64,000 nucleotides of DNA. It comes from Vigna angularis. Lineage: Eukaryota > Streptophyta > Magnoliopsida > Fabales > Fabaceae. The stretch covers positions 14,489,001-14,553,000 of the forward strand of contig NC_068979.1 in the NCBI RefSeq assembly GCF_016808095.1, written 5' to 3'. Within the stretch, counting starts at the first letter, position 1. Every line of letters starts with the position of its first letter. The notes beneath the pieces were generated by a model, which saw only the letters and a program-made list of their open reading frames with translations, did not search any database and was not told the DNA's origin. Below are positions 1-11,667 of this stretch, in pieces. The position numbers were made by a program, and so were the translations under genes.

Positions 1-2075
1 AAAATGCTACTGAAAATCTTGGTGCAAGAATTTTTTCATTTTGGTGGGTTTTGAAGCTAGCCAAGTTTGGTGGTGAAACTTGGCTAAGTTTGTGGTGAAG
101 GTGCCAAGTTTTGCGAAATTTTCAAAGTCTTGGTTTTTCGGGTGTGATGTTTGGAATGCCCTCTTTATATGACCAAAATGCTACTGTAAAAATATTGGTG
201 CAAGAAATTTTCAATTTTCATGGGTTTTGAAGCTGGCCAAGTTTGGTGGTGAAATTTGGCTAAGTTTATGGTGTATGCTGCCGTGTTTTGGGAAATTTTC
301 AAAGTCTTGATTTTAGGGTTTGATGGTTGGAATGCCCTCTTTATATCACCAAAATGCTACTGTAAAAATCTTGGTGCAAGAAATTTTTCATTTTTGTTTG
401 TTTTGAAGCTAGCCAAGTTTGGTGGTGAAACTTGGCTAAGTTTGTGGTGCATGGTGCCAAGTTATAGGAAATTTTCATAGTCTTGGCTCTTGGGGTTTGA
501 TGGTTGGCATGCACTCTTTATATCACCAAAATGCTACTGTAACAATATTGGTGCAAGAAAGTTTTCATTTTGGTGGGTTTTGAAGCTAGCCATGTTTGGT
601 GGTGAAACTTGGCTAAGTTTGTGGTGCATGGTGCCAAGTTTTGGGAAATTTTCAAAGTCTTTGTTTTTCGAGTTTGATGGTGGGATTGCACTCTTTATAT
701 CACAAAAAACGCTACTGTAAAATTCTTGGTGCAAGATTTTTTCATTTTGGTTGGTTTTGAAGCTAGCCAAGTTTGGTGGTTAAAGTTGGCTTAGTTGGTG
801 CTTGGTCGCATGTTTGGGAAATTTTGAAAGTCTTGGTTTTTGGGGTTTGATGGTTGGAATGCACCCTTTATATTACCAAAAGTCTAATGTAAAAATCTTG
901 GTGCATGAAATTTTTCATTTTGGTGGGTTTTGAAGCTAGCCAAGTTTGGGGGTGCAAGTTGGCTAAGTTGGTGCTTGGTGCCAATTTTTAGGAAGTTTTC
1001 AAAGTCTTGGTTTTTGGGGTTTGATGGTTGGCATGCCTTCTTTATATCACCAAACTGCTACTATAAAAATCTTGGTGCAAGAAATTTTTCATTTTTGTTT
1101 GTTTTTAAGCTAGCCAAGTTTAGTAGTGAAACTTGGCTAAGTTTGTGGTGCATGGTGTCAAGTTTTGGAAAATATTCAAAGTCTTGGTTTTTAGGGTTTG
1201 ATGGTTTGAATGCCCTCTTTATATCACCAAAATGCTATTATAAAAATCTTAGTGCAAGAAATTTTTCAATTTGATTGGTTTTCAAGCTAGCGAAGTTTGG
1301 TGGTGAAAGTTGGCTAAGTTGATGTTTGGTGGCAAGTTTTGGGAAATTTTCAAAGTCATGGTTTTTGGAGTTTGATTGTTGGAATGCACTCTTTATATCA
1401 CTAAAATGCTACTTAAAAATCTTGGTCCAAGAAATTTTTCATTTTGGTGGGTTTTGAAGCTAGCCAAGTTTAGTGGTGAAACTTGGCTAAGTTTGTGGTG
1501 CATGGTGCCAAGTTTTGGGAAATTTTTGAAGTGTTTGTTTTTGGGGTTTGATGGTTGGAATGCACTCTTTACTTATCCAAAATGCGATTGTAAAAATCTT
1601 GGTGCAAGGAATTGTTCATTTTGGTGTGTTTTTGAAACTAACCAAGTTTGGTGGTGAAACTTGGCTAAGTTTGTGGTGCACGGTGCCAAGTTTTGGGAAA
1701 TTTTCAAAGTCTTTGTTTTTGGGGTTTAATGGTTGCAATGCACTCTTTATATCTCCAAAATGGTACCGTAAAAATCTTGGTGCAAGAAATTTTTCATGTT
1801 GGTGGGTTTTGAAGCTAGCCAAGTTTGGTGGTGAAACTTCACTAAGTTTGTGGTGTATTGTGCCATGTTTTGGGAAATTTTCAAAGTGTGTGATGGATGG
1901 AATACCCTCTTTATATCACCAAAATGCTACTATAAAAATCTTGGTGCAAGAAATTTTCAATTTTGGTGGGTTTTGAAGCTAGCCAAGTTTGGTGGTGAAA
2001 CCTGGCTAAGTTTGTGGTGCTTGGTGCCAAGTTATGGGAGATTTTCAAAGTCTTTGCTTTTGGGGTTTGATGGTT
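1..2075 (+). repeat. ~175-bp satellite array, block 1
   Basis: About 12 head-to-tail monomers. Successive GCTAGC landmarks near 585, 762, 935, 1109, 1286 and 1459 are 173-177 bp apart. Each unit runs through a GCCAAGTTTGGTGGTGAAAC box, GGGAAATTTTCAAAGTC, GGTTTGATGGTTGGAATGC, CTCTTTATATCACC and CTTGGTGCAAGAA. The unit is AT-rich and close to nucleosome length. It contains an inverted repeat (TAGCCAAGTTT / AAACTTGGCTA, 7-nt spacer). I do not recognise a published name. The last 5 bp (TGGTT) form the target-site duplication of the LTR that follows. Confidence 0.95.
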
Positions 2076-2315
2076 TGATAACGGTTGAAAAACCGTTATT
2101 TTTATGCTTAAAATTGATACCAAAAGCAACCTTTAACACTTAGAAACTAGCTTGAACTCATATTTTTGCTTTAGTTTTGTGAATAAGAGAGTTGAAAGTG
2201 AATTTAATGGTGTTGTGCAAGATTCCCTTGATTTTGTAGGCTAATTGAATGATTTGAAAGAAGATTGGAAGTACCGAATGATTGGAGTGCTGAAAAGTTA
2301 ACCAGAAACCAGAAA

Positions 2316-2371
2316 AGTCAACCAGTCAACCAGAAAAGTCAACTAGTCAACCAGAAAAATCAACGAGTCAA
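2316..2371 (+). promoter_or_regulatory. Cluster of five W-box cores in U3 of A1
   Basis: AGTCAA (TTGACT on the other strand) begins at 2316, 2324, 2337, 2345 and 2366, about 250-320 bp upstream of the LTR TATA box. TTGACY is the established core bound by WRKY factors. That this LTR responds to them is inference. Confidence 0.55.
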
Positions 2372-2626
2372 CCAGAATGCTGAAAAATCAACCAGAACGT
2401 AGAAAAAGTGTTACCGAGTGGCGCTGAGCAGTAAAATACCGCTGAGCGGCACTTTTCAGGTGCCAAAATCACCGCTGAGGGGCGAAAACAGTAGTTGGGG
2501 GCAAAATGGATCATGCGCTATTACCGCTCAACGGTAAAATACCGCTGAGCGCCATTCTAAGTGGGCTTGGACCGGTTTTCTGTTACTTTTATGGGCTTGG
2601 GCTTAATTTTCTGTATTTTTAGAATA

Positions 2627-2636
2627 GTATATAAGC
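2627..2636 (+). promoter_or_regulatory. TATA box of family A LTR (A1)
   Basis: The AGTATATAAGCTTTAGG context is shared by the other family A LTRs that keep this region. It lies just downstream of the CCGCTGAGCGG palindromes and before a CT-rich leader, as expected for a U3/R promoter. Confidence 0.7.
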
Positions 2637-3511
2637 TTTAGGACGTCCTAGGGTTTGGATCTTTGGATGGGAGGAAGCAGAAACACACTTTTCACCCCTT
2701 GGGGGTAGATTGGGAGATGGTGACGGCTCTCCTCTTCTCTTTCTAGGGTTTTTCTATCTCTTCCATTCTTTCATTATTGTTCATCTAGTTTCACCATGAA
2801 TATGGTGAACTAAACCTTGTATTGTTGTTGGGGGATCAATGTAATCTTGTGAAACTCTCATATATGGAATTTGTGTTTAAACATCTTATTTGAGATACAT
2901 GCTTTCTTTCATCAGTAGTTAGGGTTTGTCCTCTTTGCTTAATGCTTGCATTGTTTAACTCATTCATTGTCATGATCATTGATTTTGTCGATATGGGAAC
3001 GTACGGGGAAGTCTAGATCCGGGGAATTTCTCCCAGTAGTATATTGGTTGTCGTTAAGCTCCTGCACTTCACAACTAATTTCTAGGACTGTTAGGAATTG
3101 TATGAACTCGTAATTAAGGATAGGCCTTCTTGACAAGGTAATTTAGAGAGTGGCATTAACATTGATGAAAACATTGATGAATTCCTAAAGTATATGAGAG
3201 TGGATAAGATGAAATTAATAACCCCAACAACATACTCATCCATATAATTCATCCCGTGTTTGTTTTACTCTTTTTGCCATTGATCACATTCATGCATACA
3301 TGTTTAATTTCTGTCTTATGCATTTAAAACTACAATCAATCGTTCACAAGTCTTAAATAATCAACAAATCAGATAACTAACTAGGCCGTGAGTCCTTTGG
3401 GAAAACGATACTTGGTCTTACCGAGTTTATTACTTGATACGATTCGGTCACACTTGTCGATTGTTAAACAAGTTTGTAGCGCCGTTTTCGGTGTTCATAA
3501 ATTTTTCATTA

Positions 3512-5363
3512 TGGTTGAAATGCACTCTTTATATCACCAAAATGCTAGTGTAAAAATCTTGGTGCAAGAAATTTTTCATGTTTGTGGGTTTTGAAGCTAG
3601 CCAAGTTTGGCGGTGAAACTTGGCTAAGTTTGTGGTGCATGGTACCAAGTTTTCGGAAATTTTCAATGCCTTGGTTTTTGGGGTTTGATGGTTGGAATGC
3701 CCTTTTTATATCACCAAAATTCTACTGTAAAAATCGTGGTGCAAGAAATTTTCATTTTGATTGGTGTTCAAACTAGCCAAGTTTGGTGGTGAAAGTTGGC
3801 GATATTGGTGCTTGGTGGCAAGTTTTGGAAAATTTTCAAAGTCTTTGTTTTTTGGGGTTTGATTGTTGGAATGCACTCTTTATATTAACAAAATTTTACT
3901 GTAGAAAGCTTTGTGCAAGAAATTTTTCATTTTGGTGGGTTGTGAAGCTAGCGAAGTTTGGTGCTGAAACTTCGCTAAGATTGTCGTGCATGGTGCCAAG
4001 ATTTGGGAAATTTCCAGAGTCTTGGTTTTTGGAGTTTGATGGTGGGACTGCCCTCTTTATACCACAAAAAATGCTACTGTAAAAATCTTGGTGCAAGAAT
4101 TTTTCATTTTGATTGGTTTTGAAACTAGCCAAGTTTGGTTGTGAAAGTTGGCTTAGTTGGTCCTTGGTGGCATGTTTCGGGATATTTTGAAAGTCTTGGT
4201 TCTTGGGGTTTAATGGTTGGAATGCACTCTTTATATCACCGAAAGTCTTTTGTAAAAATCTTGGTGCATGAAATTTTTCATTTTGGTGGGTTTTGAAGCT
4301 AGCCAAGTTTGGTGGAGAAAGTTTTCTAAGTTGGTGCTTGGTGCCAATTTTTGAGAAATTTTCAAATTCTTGGTTTTCGGGATTTGATGGTTGGAATGCC
4401 CTCTTTATATCTCCAAACTGCTGCTGTAAAAATCTTGGTGCAAGAATTTTTTCATTTTTGTTACTTTTTAAGCTAGCCAAGTTTTGTGCTGAAACTTGGC
4501 TAAGTTTGTGGTGCATGGTGTCATGTTTTGGGAAATATTCAAAGTCTTGGTTTTTGGGGTTTGATTGTTCTTATGCGCTCTTTATATCACCAAAATACTA
4601 TTGTAAAAATCTTAGTGCAAGAAATTTTTCAATTTGATTGGTTTTCAAGCTAGCGAAGTTTGGTGTTGAAAGTTGGCTAAGTTGGTGTTTGGTGGCAAAT
4701 TTTGGGAATTTTTCAAAGTGTTGGTTTTTGGAGTTTGATGGTTGGAATGCACTCTTTATATCACCAAAATGCTACTATAAAAATCTTGGTGCAAGAAATT
4801 TTTAATTTTTGTGGGTTTTGAAGCTAGCCAAGTTTGGTGGTGAAACTTGGCTAAGTTTGTGGTGCATGGTGGCAAGTTTTGGGAAATTTTCATACTCTTG
4901 GTTTTTGGGGTGTGATGGTTGGAATACACTTTTTATATCACCAAAATGCTACTGTAAAAATCTTGGTGCAAGAAATTTTCAATTTTTGTGGGTTTTGAAG
5001 CTAGCCAAGTTTTATGGTGAAAGTTGGCTAAGTTTGTGGTGCATGGTGCCAAGTTTTGGGAAATTTTGAAAGTCTTTGTTTTTTGGGTTTGATGGTTGGA
5101 ATGCCCTCTTTATATCACCAAAATTCTACTTTAAAAATCTTGGTGCAAGAAAATTTTCATTTTATTTTGTTTTGAAGCTAGCCAAGTTTGGTGGTGAAAC
5201 TTGGCTAAGTTTGTGGTGCATGGTGCCAAGTTTTGGGAAATTTTCAAAGTCTTTATTTTTGGGGTTTGATGGTTGGAATGCGCTCTTTATATCACCAAAA
5301 TGCGACTGTAAAAATCTTGGTGCAAGAAATTTTTCATTTTGATTGGTGTTCAAGCTAGCCAAG
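3512..5363 (+). repeat. Satellite array, block 2
   Basis: Continuation of the ~175-bp array after the A1 solo LTR, about 10.6 monomers. The monomer variants at 3.9-4.7 kb repeat in the same order as those at 0.6-1.35 kb. For example CTTAGTGCAAG occurs at about 1249 and 4612, which is 11 monomers apart once the LTR is subtracted. The block ends at GCTAGCCAAG, where family B begins. Confidence 0.95.
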
Positions 5364-7710
5364 TGATGAGTGCATATTTATGCTTTAAAATTCAAATTTT
5401 TGATGGGATAATTGTGCTTGAATGATTGATTTAAAGAGGATTTGTGATGATTTGATATATTGTGTTTGGAATTAAAAGGGGCTTAAAAAGTGAGTTTAAT
5501 TGCATAATTTATTCTTGGAAATTCTTACGTTTATTTGTGCAGCTGAAATTATAAGTTCTATGGTTCAAATGGCAATTCAAAGCCCAAAATCAGGTTTTAT
5601 TTGGAAACTAATGTGCAGATGGGCCAAACAGGCACACTTTACCCTTGCAGCCCCTAAAATCCTTACATACACTCCTATTTCTTAAACAGGCCAAAGACCA
5701 AGCTCAAACACTAAGCCTTTTCTACTACACCTCCCTAAGTTTCCTATTCCTACCCCTTCTAAATCAGATTTCACCAGATTCTACCATGTGTCCAAATCCT
5801 CCATACACAGATCTGACCATTGAGAAGCTGCCACGTCAGTCTTGTCTTCTCTAACACAGAAACCCTAATCCAGCAGAACCCTAGCTGCCACCATGTGTCG
5901 CCACCGTGAAACCGTTCGCCGTTGCCGCAACCTCTACGGCCACCGTTAATCTCCTCCTTTCTCGTCGGCGCATCAACAGGCCACCACAGAGTCTTGCTGT
6001 CAGCCGCCGTCGCACAAGAACATCGTCGCGAGGCCACCACTTAGTGAATCTCTCCACCATCGCGCAACCTTTCTTCTTCGCGAGTTCTTCGTTGCCACGC
6101 CGCGACCATCTTCTTCCACGCTTTTGAAACCTCCATCTCCATGCCGTGCCACCATCAAATGCGATTCCCAGGTCGCGCAATCCAACCCTAGACCGTCATC
6201 CCCACCATCTTCCTTGCCATCGCTAAACCCATCTGCCTCAACACACCACGATTCACGCTTCTCACCATCTCCACAGCACCGCCTCAGTCTCGCCATCATC
6301 ACCACGGTTTCGCATCTCGACCATCTTCATCTTCTCCATTCTCGGAACCCAATCGCGTCTCCATCAACGCCAACCTCCATCCACCATTACCGTAACCCCA
6401 TGGCAACCTGCATCAAAGCCAGACCTACATTCAGAAAACCCAGAGACAGAAGTATCATCACCACTGGGAAGGCCGTTGCGAGAGTTTATCTGTGTACCAT
6501 CTCCAAATCGCGTTGTAGGCAGACGGCAAAGGGGGAAGCCCTTTCCCCAATCTGAAACCCTAATTGGGGAAGGAAAAGGGCAGCCACGTGGCGAGTTCCC
6601 ATTAGCCACGACCAATGAGTCAAAGCTGGTCAGCAAGCCTTCTCTAGTCAAAGTCTGGTCAAACAGGGACTTCTGGTGCAATTTTGGGAAATTCAAAAGG
6701 GTCTAAAGTGCAGATAGAAGAAATTTCAAGGCATTTATGCAATTTTGGAAAGTCAGAAAAGCTAAAAGATAAAATTCAGTTGTTGAATTAATGTAATTTG
6801 GGAATATCATGATATGATCATAAATGGGGCAACAATGAAGAGCTTTCAAAGTGACAACAAGAATAAAAAAGAGTAGAATAGGTTTCATAGGCGTGTATTT
6901 GCCTCTTTGATTTCTTTCTCTTAGTTCTTGTGAATAAACGCTTATAAACTCTTCTTTCTCTTTAAGAACAAGCAATGTGGGACTCTCCATGGCTTGGTCT
7001 TAAAAAGAAAAGAAGAGGAAATGGGCGTCCTAGGTGTGTAGCATTAGATAGCATAACTAGTTTTCATGTTTGGAACTATAGGAGAACTAGTTGCCTTATA
7101 AACCCTTTGGAGTGGAGAGAATTGAGCAATGTGGGACTCAAAAGTCCCTAGAAGACCTGCAACAGCTGCTGGACGGACTACACCCTCAAAAGTCCCACAT
7201 CTCCTAGATCTTGCATCTTAGCTCACTCCAAAGGTTATATAAGAAGGCTTAGGGGTCTCCTTTTTGTACACCTTACCTTGATTCAATGAATTTGAGTTGA
7301 TTTGAACTTTTGTAATCTTCTTTGAGATAGAATTCTGTCTCTAAAGTCCCAAATTTGGGCAGACCTTATCTTTGTCAAGCAAGTGGTGGTCCTCCTCTTG
7401 ATGCTTATCTTGGAAGCTTGTTCAAGTGGCGCATCTTCAATTCCTAAGTTTCCTTTTCCTTAATCTCTTCCATTTTTAATTTCTTTCCCATTCTCTTAAA
7501 TGTCATTTAGTATATTCTCTCTAGGTATGCACTTCCCCATCATATCAACAGAAAATATCTTCCAAATAATGTTACAATTATCTAAATCTTTTAGTTATTT
7601 GGAAGATATAAGATAAAAGATTTTGTCAACTGAATATTCAGAGTCCAAGCCCAATCAAGCCCTATATAAAGAGACTCAGGGGGGACTTCACTTAATTCAT
7701 TCATTCTCTC
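5364..7710 (+). mobile_element. Family B LTR, first copy (U3 plus start of R), interrupted
   Basis: Starts TGATGAGTGCATATTTATG and matches the next LTR copy (7711 onward) over its start, over the W-box/TTTTGGGAAATTC part and over the TATA region. It stops about 40 bp past its TATA box (TATATAAA, 7663-7670), directly abutting the TGATGAATGC start of the second copy. It is split by a 733-bp solo LTR at 6810-7542. The central ~650 bp (5880-6560) is unusually GC- and CCG/CAC-rich. It contains open frames on both strands that are not conserved between the two copies, so I do not call them genes. Confidence 0.82.
6810..7542 (+). mobile_element. 733-bp solo LTR nested in family B LTR
   Basis: The insert begins TGATATGATC and ends CCCCATCA, flanked by the 5-bp duplication TATCA (6805-6809 and 7543-7547). 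The uninterrupted sequence is seen in the second family B copy (GGGAATATCAACAG near 9197). It contains GGTTATATAAGAAGG near 7229 as a TATA box on the plus strand and inverted GTGGGACT/AGTCCCAC segments. It belongs to a family not otherwise seen in the window. No coding sequence is present. Confidence 0.9.
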
Positions 7711-9013
7711 TGATGAATGCATATTTATGCCCATATTTATACTTTAAAATTAAAATTTTGATAGGATAATTGTGCTTAAATGATTGATTTTAAGTGAATT
7801 TATGATGATTGGAATTATTGGGTTTGGGAATTAAAGAGACATAAAAAGTGAGTTTTAGCGTATAAATTATTCTTGGATGTTCTAATGTTTATTTGTGCAG
7901 CTGAGCATATAAGTGATATTGGTTCAAATGGCAATTCAAGGCCCAAAATCAGATTTTATTTGCAGAATAATATACAAATGAGCCAAAATGGCAGACTTTA
8001 TCCTTACAGCCCCTAAAATCCCTACATACACTCCTATTTCTGAAACAGGCCCAATACTAAGCCAAACAGTAACCCATTTCTACTACACCTCCCTAAGTTT
8101 CCTATACACACCCCTCCTAAGCTAGACTCCACACAGATCTAGCCAACCACATATCGCCACCTCAACCCTAACCCATGAGCATCATCTTCCACCTTCTCCA
8201 ACAGAACCCTAGCCGCCACCACCTTCCCGCCACGCCGCTCCGTCACCAGACAGCCATTACCGTGCCGCCGCCCCAAGCCCAACGCCACTGCCGTGCCGTC
8301 GTCACCTTCCCGCCACGCCGCGACCTTCGTTCATCTTCTCCCTTCTCGAAACCAGTCTCGCCGCCGTGAAGCTACCGCCACCGCGAGACCAGACGCGTGT
8401 TCTCCGCTTCCATCGTCCGCGAGCACCTCCTTCACGCCAGCCGCCGCGACACCACTCTTCTCACTCGCGATCCCTTTCATCGCGCCTCTGCAAAGTCGCA
8501 TCTCGACCACCACCGCACAACCATCTTGATCTTCTCGATCCGTTGGCACACCATCCATCGCCGTCGCAAGAACAACCATTGCAGCGCCTCAATCATGCGC
8601 CATTCTTCTCGCGCCAGCATTGTACCTGCACTCAGAAAAACCACAGAGATCCAATTTTCTCACATTCTCGCCGTTGCCCAACCTCCATCAAAGCTCTCCA
8701 TTCGCGACCTGCAAGGAAAGATCATCAAGCCAGAATCCCAATTGATTTCGCCACCATCTCCTTCACGCGAATCCTTGCCTGACCAGAAAAGCCACCTGCA
8801 ATTCAAAACCAGAAAGAGGCAAAAAAGAAACTCAATGTCGCGCCTCCATGATTCGCAGCGTCGCGGAGGAGAAGAGGAAAACCGCGAACAGCACAACGCA
8901 GGGGCAAAGTGGCGGCACAAAGAAGGCTCCTTTCCCCCAATCTGTAGAACCCTAATTTTGGGTGGAAAGGGAGCGGACACGTGGAAGCACCTCATTGGCC
9001 GCGTCGCCCCCTC

Positions 9014-9057
9014 AGTCAAAGCTAGTCAACAAGTTTCCTCTGGTCAAAGCTGGTCAA
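9014..9057 (+). promoter_or_regulatory. W-box cluster in family B U3
   Basis: AGTCAA/GGTCAA at 9014, 9024, 9042 and 9052 (TTGACT/TTGACC on the complement), about 265-305 bp upstream of the TATA box. The first LTR copy has three at 6618-6662. These match the WRKY W-box core. Function is inferred only. Confidence 0.5.
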
Positions 9058-9318
9058 ACAGGGACCTTTGTGTAATTTTGGAGATTTCAGTTGGGGCTAA
9101 AGTGCAGATAGAGACAATTTCAGGGTATTTGTGTAATTTTAAAAAGTCAGAAAAAGCTAAAAGATAAAATTCAGTTGTTGAATTAATTTGATTTGGGAAT
9201 ATCAACAGAAAATATCTTCCAAATAATGTTATAATTATCTAAATCTTTTAGTTATTTGGAAGATATAAGTAAAAGATTTTGTCAACTGAATACTCAGAGT
9301 CCAAGCCCAATCAAGCCC

Positions 9319-9326
9319 TATATAAA
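9319..9326 (+). promoter_or_regulatory. TATA box of family B LTR
   Basis: CCCTATATAAAGAGAC, duplicated at 7663-7670 in the upstream U3 copy. The first LTR copy ends about 40 bp downstream of its own box, so the second box is the one in the complete LTR. Confidence 0.7.
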
Positions 9327-10274
9327 GAGACCTAGAGGACTTCACTTAATTCATTCATTCTCTCATACTCCTCTCACTTCTCTTTCATCTTGTATTCAAC
9401 TCCATTCATGGAGAGCTAAGCATCTAGGGCTATTCTGCTGTAATTCCCTCATGGATTCTGAGGTTACGTTAAGTTAATGCAATTGTTTATTTTGATTACT
9501 GATTTAAGTTGTTCTCTCTCTATGTCTTTCATCTCTCTATCTTGTTAAAAGCAAAGATTTTTGCATCATAATATGTTTCAATCTACATGCAAATTGATTA
9601 TATGAGTTTTAGGGTTTCTAGGTTTAAATTGAGAATCTACTTTGATTTAATTTAGGAACTTTCATATGATTAAATGGTTTTTACTATCAATTGAGAATGT
9701 ACTTTGATTGATTAGTAATAATTTCAACTATAATCAATTGAGAATTTACTTTGATTGATTAGCTTTTAATTTGGTTAGGAGATTTAAGAATATACATGAT
9801 TAAACACAATAGAATTTGATTGAGAATGTACTTTGGTTGAATTTATTGTGAATAATCTAGAAAGGTTTTGCATTTGATTGAGAATTTACTTTGGTTAAAT
9901 GCATGATCGCACTCAAATTAATTAAGAATGTACTTTAATTAATTTGAAACTTAAGCAATAATCAATTGAACAATTATCCGTGAATAACCGATGATGAATC
10001 TATCTTGGAAAAGCAGTGGAATTAGCCTGTTTCATCGTAACTGTTTTTAAGTTTCTTATTTATTCTTTAAACACTCTTTAACCATTACTTTTATTCATAA
10101 GCATTGCATAGCATTCGCAAGAGTCACAGATATTCAAAAGCAATTCCGTGTTCGTTGGAAGACGACTCAGGGTTACTTCAACCCTGTCTACTTTCTTGAA
10201 TACTACTTGGCAATACTGAAGTTGCCTTGAAAAGTAGTATTAATTTGATAGCTTCAACGACAGCCTATCAAATT

Positions 10275-10292
10275 TGGCGCCGCTGCCGGGGA
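10275..10292 (+). other. Primer binding site, tRNA-Asp type (family B)
   Basis: TGGCGCCGCTGCCGGGGA starts 4 bp after the LTR end. Its complement matches the 3' end of plant tRNA-Asp (ending in CGGCGCCA) apart from one base. This primer is typical of the Athila group of Ty3/gypsy elements. The stretch to 10694 is untranslated leader in which I see no gene. Confidence 0.85.
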
Positions 10293-10694
10293 ATACGGTT
10301 AGTATTTTAAATATTTTGATTCTTATTTTATTTTTATTTGTTTTATTTGTTTTATTTTTTATTTTTTATTTTTATCTTTATTTGTTTTATTTAACGCACA
10401 TACATTTAATTTAATTTAAGTTATTTTGTAGTCTTTAGTCATTCTTGGTTAAGCAAAAATCTTTGTTCTTGTTTATATTAAGAATTTCTCTTGAGAAATA
10501 CTTGAGGCTAGTTTGAATACACTCTGGCTAGGAAAGACTTGGTACTTAAGTTGTCCATTGTGACGCACCTCTCTTTCTTGGGAGTGGACCGAACAAGTCT
10601 CTCTTATCTCTAATTTGAAATCTTTCTCTAAAGCAAGAACAAAGGTAAAAAAGAGAAGTAACAGAGAAACAACTTTCAGCAGATTGCGTAGTGC

Positions 10695-11667
10695 ATGACC
10701 AGAGCTAACCCGGGAGAATTTTATCAAATTAACCCGGAAGTTGAAAGGAATTTGCGTAAGCTGCGAAGAAGATTGAAATTTGGGTGTTCTACTAAGGGAA
10801 CATTTCCTACATCTGAAGTCATTCCACCTTCATTATCTCAAATCACAAACATACCATCCAATCCTTTACCTGATCCTAACCCAAACAATATGGCACAAAG
10901 AACCATCAGACAATTAGCCACCTCCCACAATACAACTATCCGAAGTAACATTGAATATCCTAATGAGGAGTGGGAGCTGAGACCTGACCTGTTAAATGCC
11001 TTACCAAAGTTCAATGGGTTATCAAGGGAGAATCCACACAAGCACTTGAGACAATTTCACATGTTGTGTGAAAACTTTAGATCTCCCAGGATCACAATAG
11101 AGAGCCTTAAAATGAGAGCTTTTCCTTTTACTCTTCAAGGCGCAGCTCAAGATTGGTGGTATTATCTCTCTGCACGAATTACAAATTGGGAAACTATTGA
11201 AAGACTCTTTCTTGAGAAGTATTTTCCTGCATCCAGATTATCAGCTATCCGTAGAGAAATTTAAGATATAAGACAGAGAGATAGAGAGAATCTTAGTGAA
11301 TATTGGGAAAGATTCAAGAAACTATGTTCTTCATGCCCTCAACTCCAAATGGAAGATTTTATTCTAAGCTTTTATGAAGGCTTAAGTCCTACTGATAGGT
11401 CATGGGCAGATGCTGCAAGCGGAGGATCTTTCTTAGACAGGTCACCAGAAGATAGTATAGATTTAATAGAAAGGAAGGCAGTAGACAATCAACAGTATGA
11501 AACAAGAGAAAATTCAGTGACTTTGTTGAAGGGAGTGCATGAAATTGAAAATGGTGCAGTTGATGGGAAAAAGATAGATGAAAGATTAAATAAGCTAGAA
11601 ATCAAACTCGATCAAATTGCAAGCTTGTTTAAAACCTCAACTCCACAAATTGCTAAGAAGTGTGGAA
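10695..11667 (+). pseudogene. Family B gag, 3'-truncated, one nonsense codon
   Basis: ATG at 10695 opens a gag-type frame. The Retrotrans_gag core is at residues ~90-185 (FTLQGAAQDWWYYLSARI, then FLEKYFPASR), the conserved W and KYFP signature of plant Ty3 gag proteins. A TAA at 11262-11264 interrupts it, but the same frame continues (RDRENLSEYWERFKKLC) to 11667. It stops at the first cysteines of a probable zinc knuckle (KKCGIC), where satellite DNA takes over. Gag packages element RNA in cytoplasmic particles; this copy cannot make full-length protein. Protease, RT and integrase are absent. Confidence 0.85.

Larger units (their letters stand above)
2076..3511 (+). mobile_element. Solo LTR, family A (Athila-like), copy A1
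   Basis: A 1436-bp LTR from TGATAACGG to ...TTTTTCATTA inserted in the satellite. TGGTT stands immediately before (2071-2075) and after (3512-3516), the 5-bp duplication expected for Ty3/gypsy integration, and no internal region remains, so it is a solo LTR left by LTR-LTR recombination. It has a TATA box (AGTATATAAG, about 2627-2636), several CCGCTGAGCGG-like palindromes at 2410-2560 and a tandem W-box-like segment. The final dinucleotide is TA instead of the usual CA. Confidence 0.93.
7711..10270 (+). mobile_element. Family B 5' LTR, second copy (U3-R-U5)
   Basis: About 2.56 kb from TGATGAATGC to GCCTATCA, immediately followed by the tRNA-Asp primer binding site, so it acts as a 5' LTR. 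It has a TATA box at 9319-9326 (TATATAAA) and four W-box cores at 9014-9057. The R-U5 part is AT-rich and carries repeated short motifs of the type TTGATTGAGAATTTACTTTGG at 9620-9960. U3 has a GC-rich island (8160-8900) that differs strongly from the one in the first copy. Its terminal ~250 bp recur on the minus strand at the right edge of the window. Confidence 0.85.

Noticed and set aside
256..2143. Many 60-140-codon open frames in the satellite as genes
   Set aside because: They repeat the same ~58-residue translated monomer, begin at arbitrary ATGs and match no family. Kept only as an observation about the satellite.
1..5363. CRISPR-like regular repeat array
   Set aside because: Period ~175 bp without conserved short repeats separated by unique spacers, and the context is a plant genome.
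8397..9167. 256-codon frame in family B U3 as a protein gene
   Set aside because: Compositionally driven (CCG/CAC-rich), not conserved in the first U3 copy, and overlapped by open frames on the other strand.
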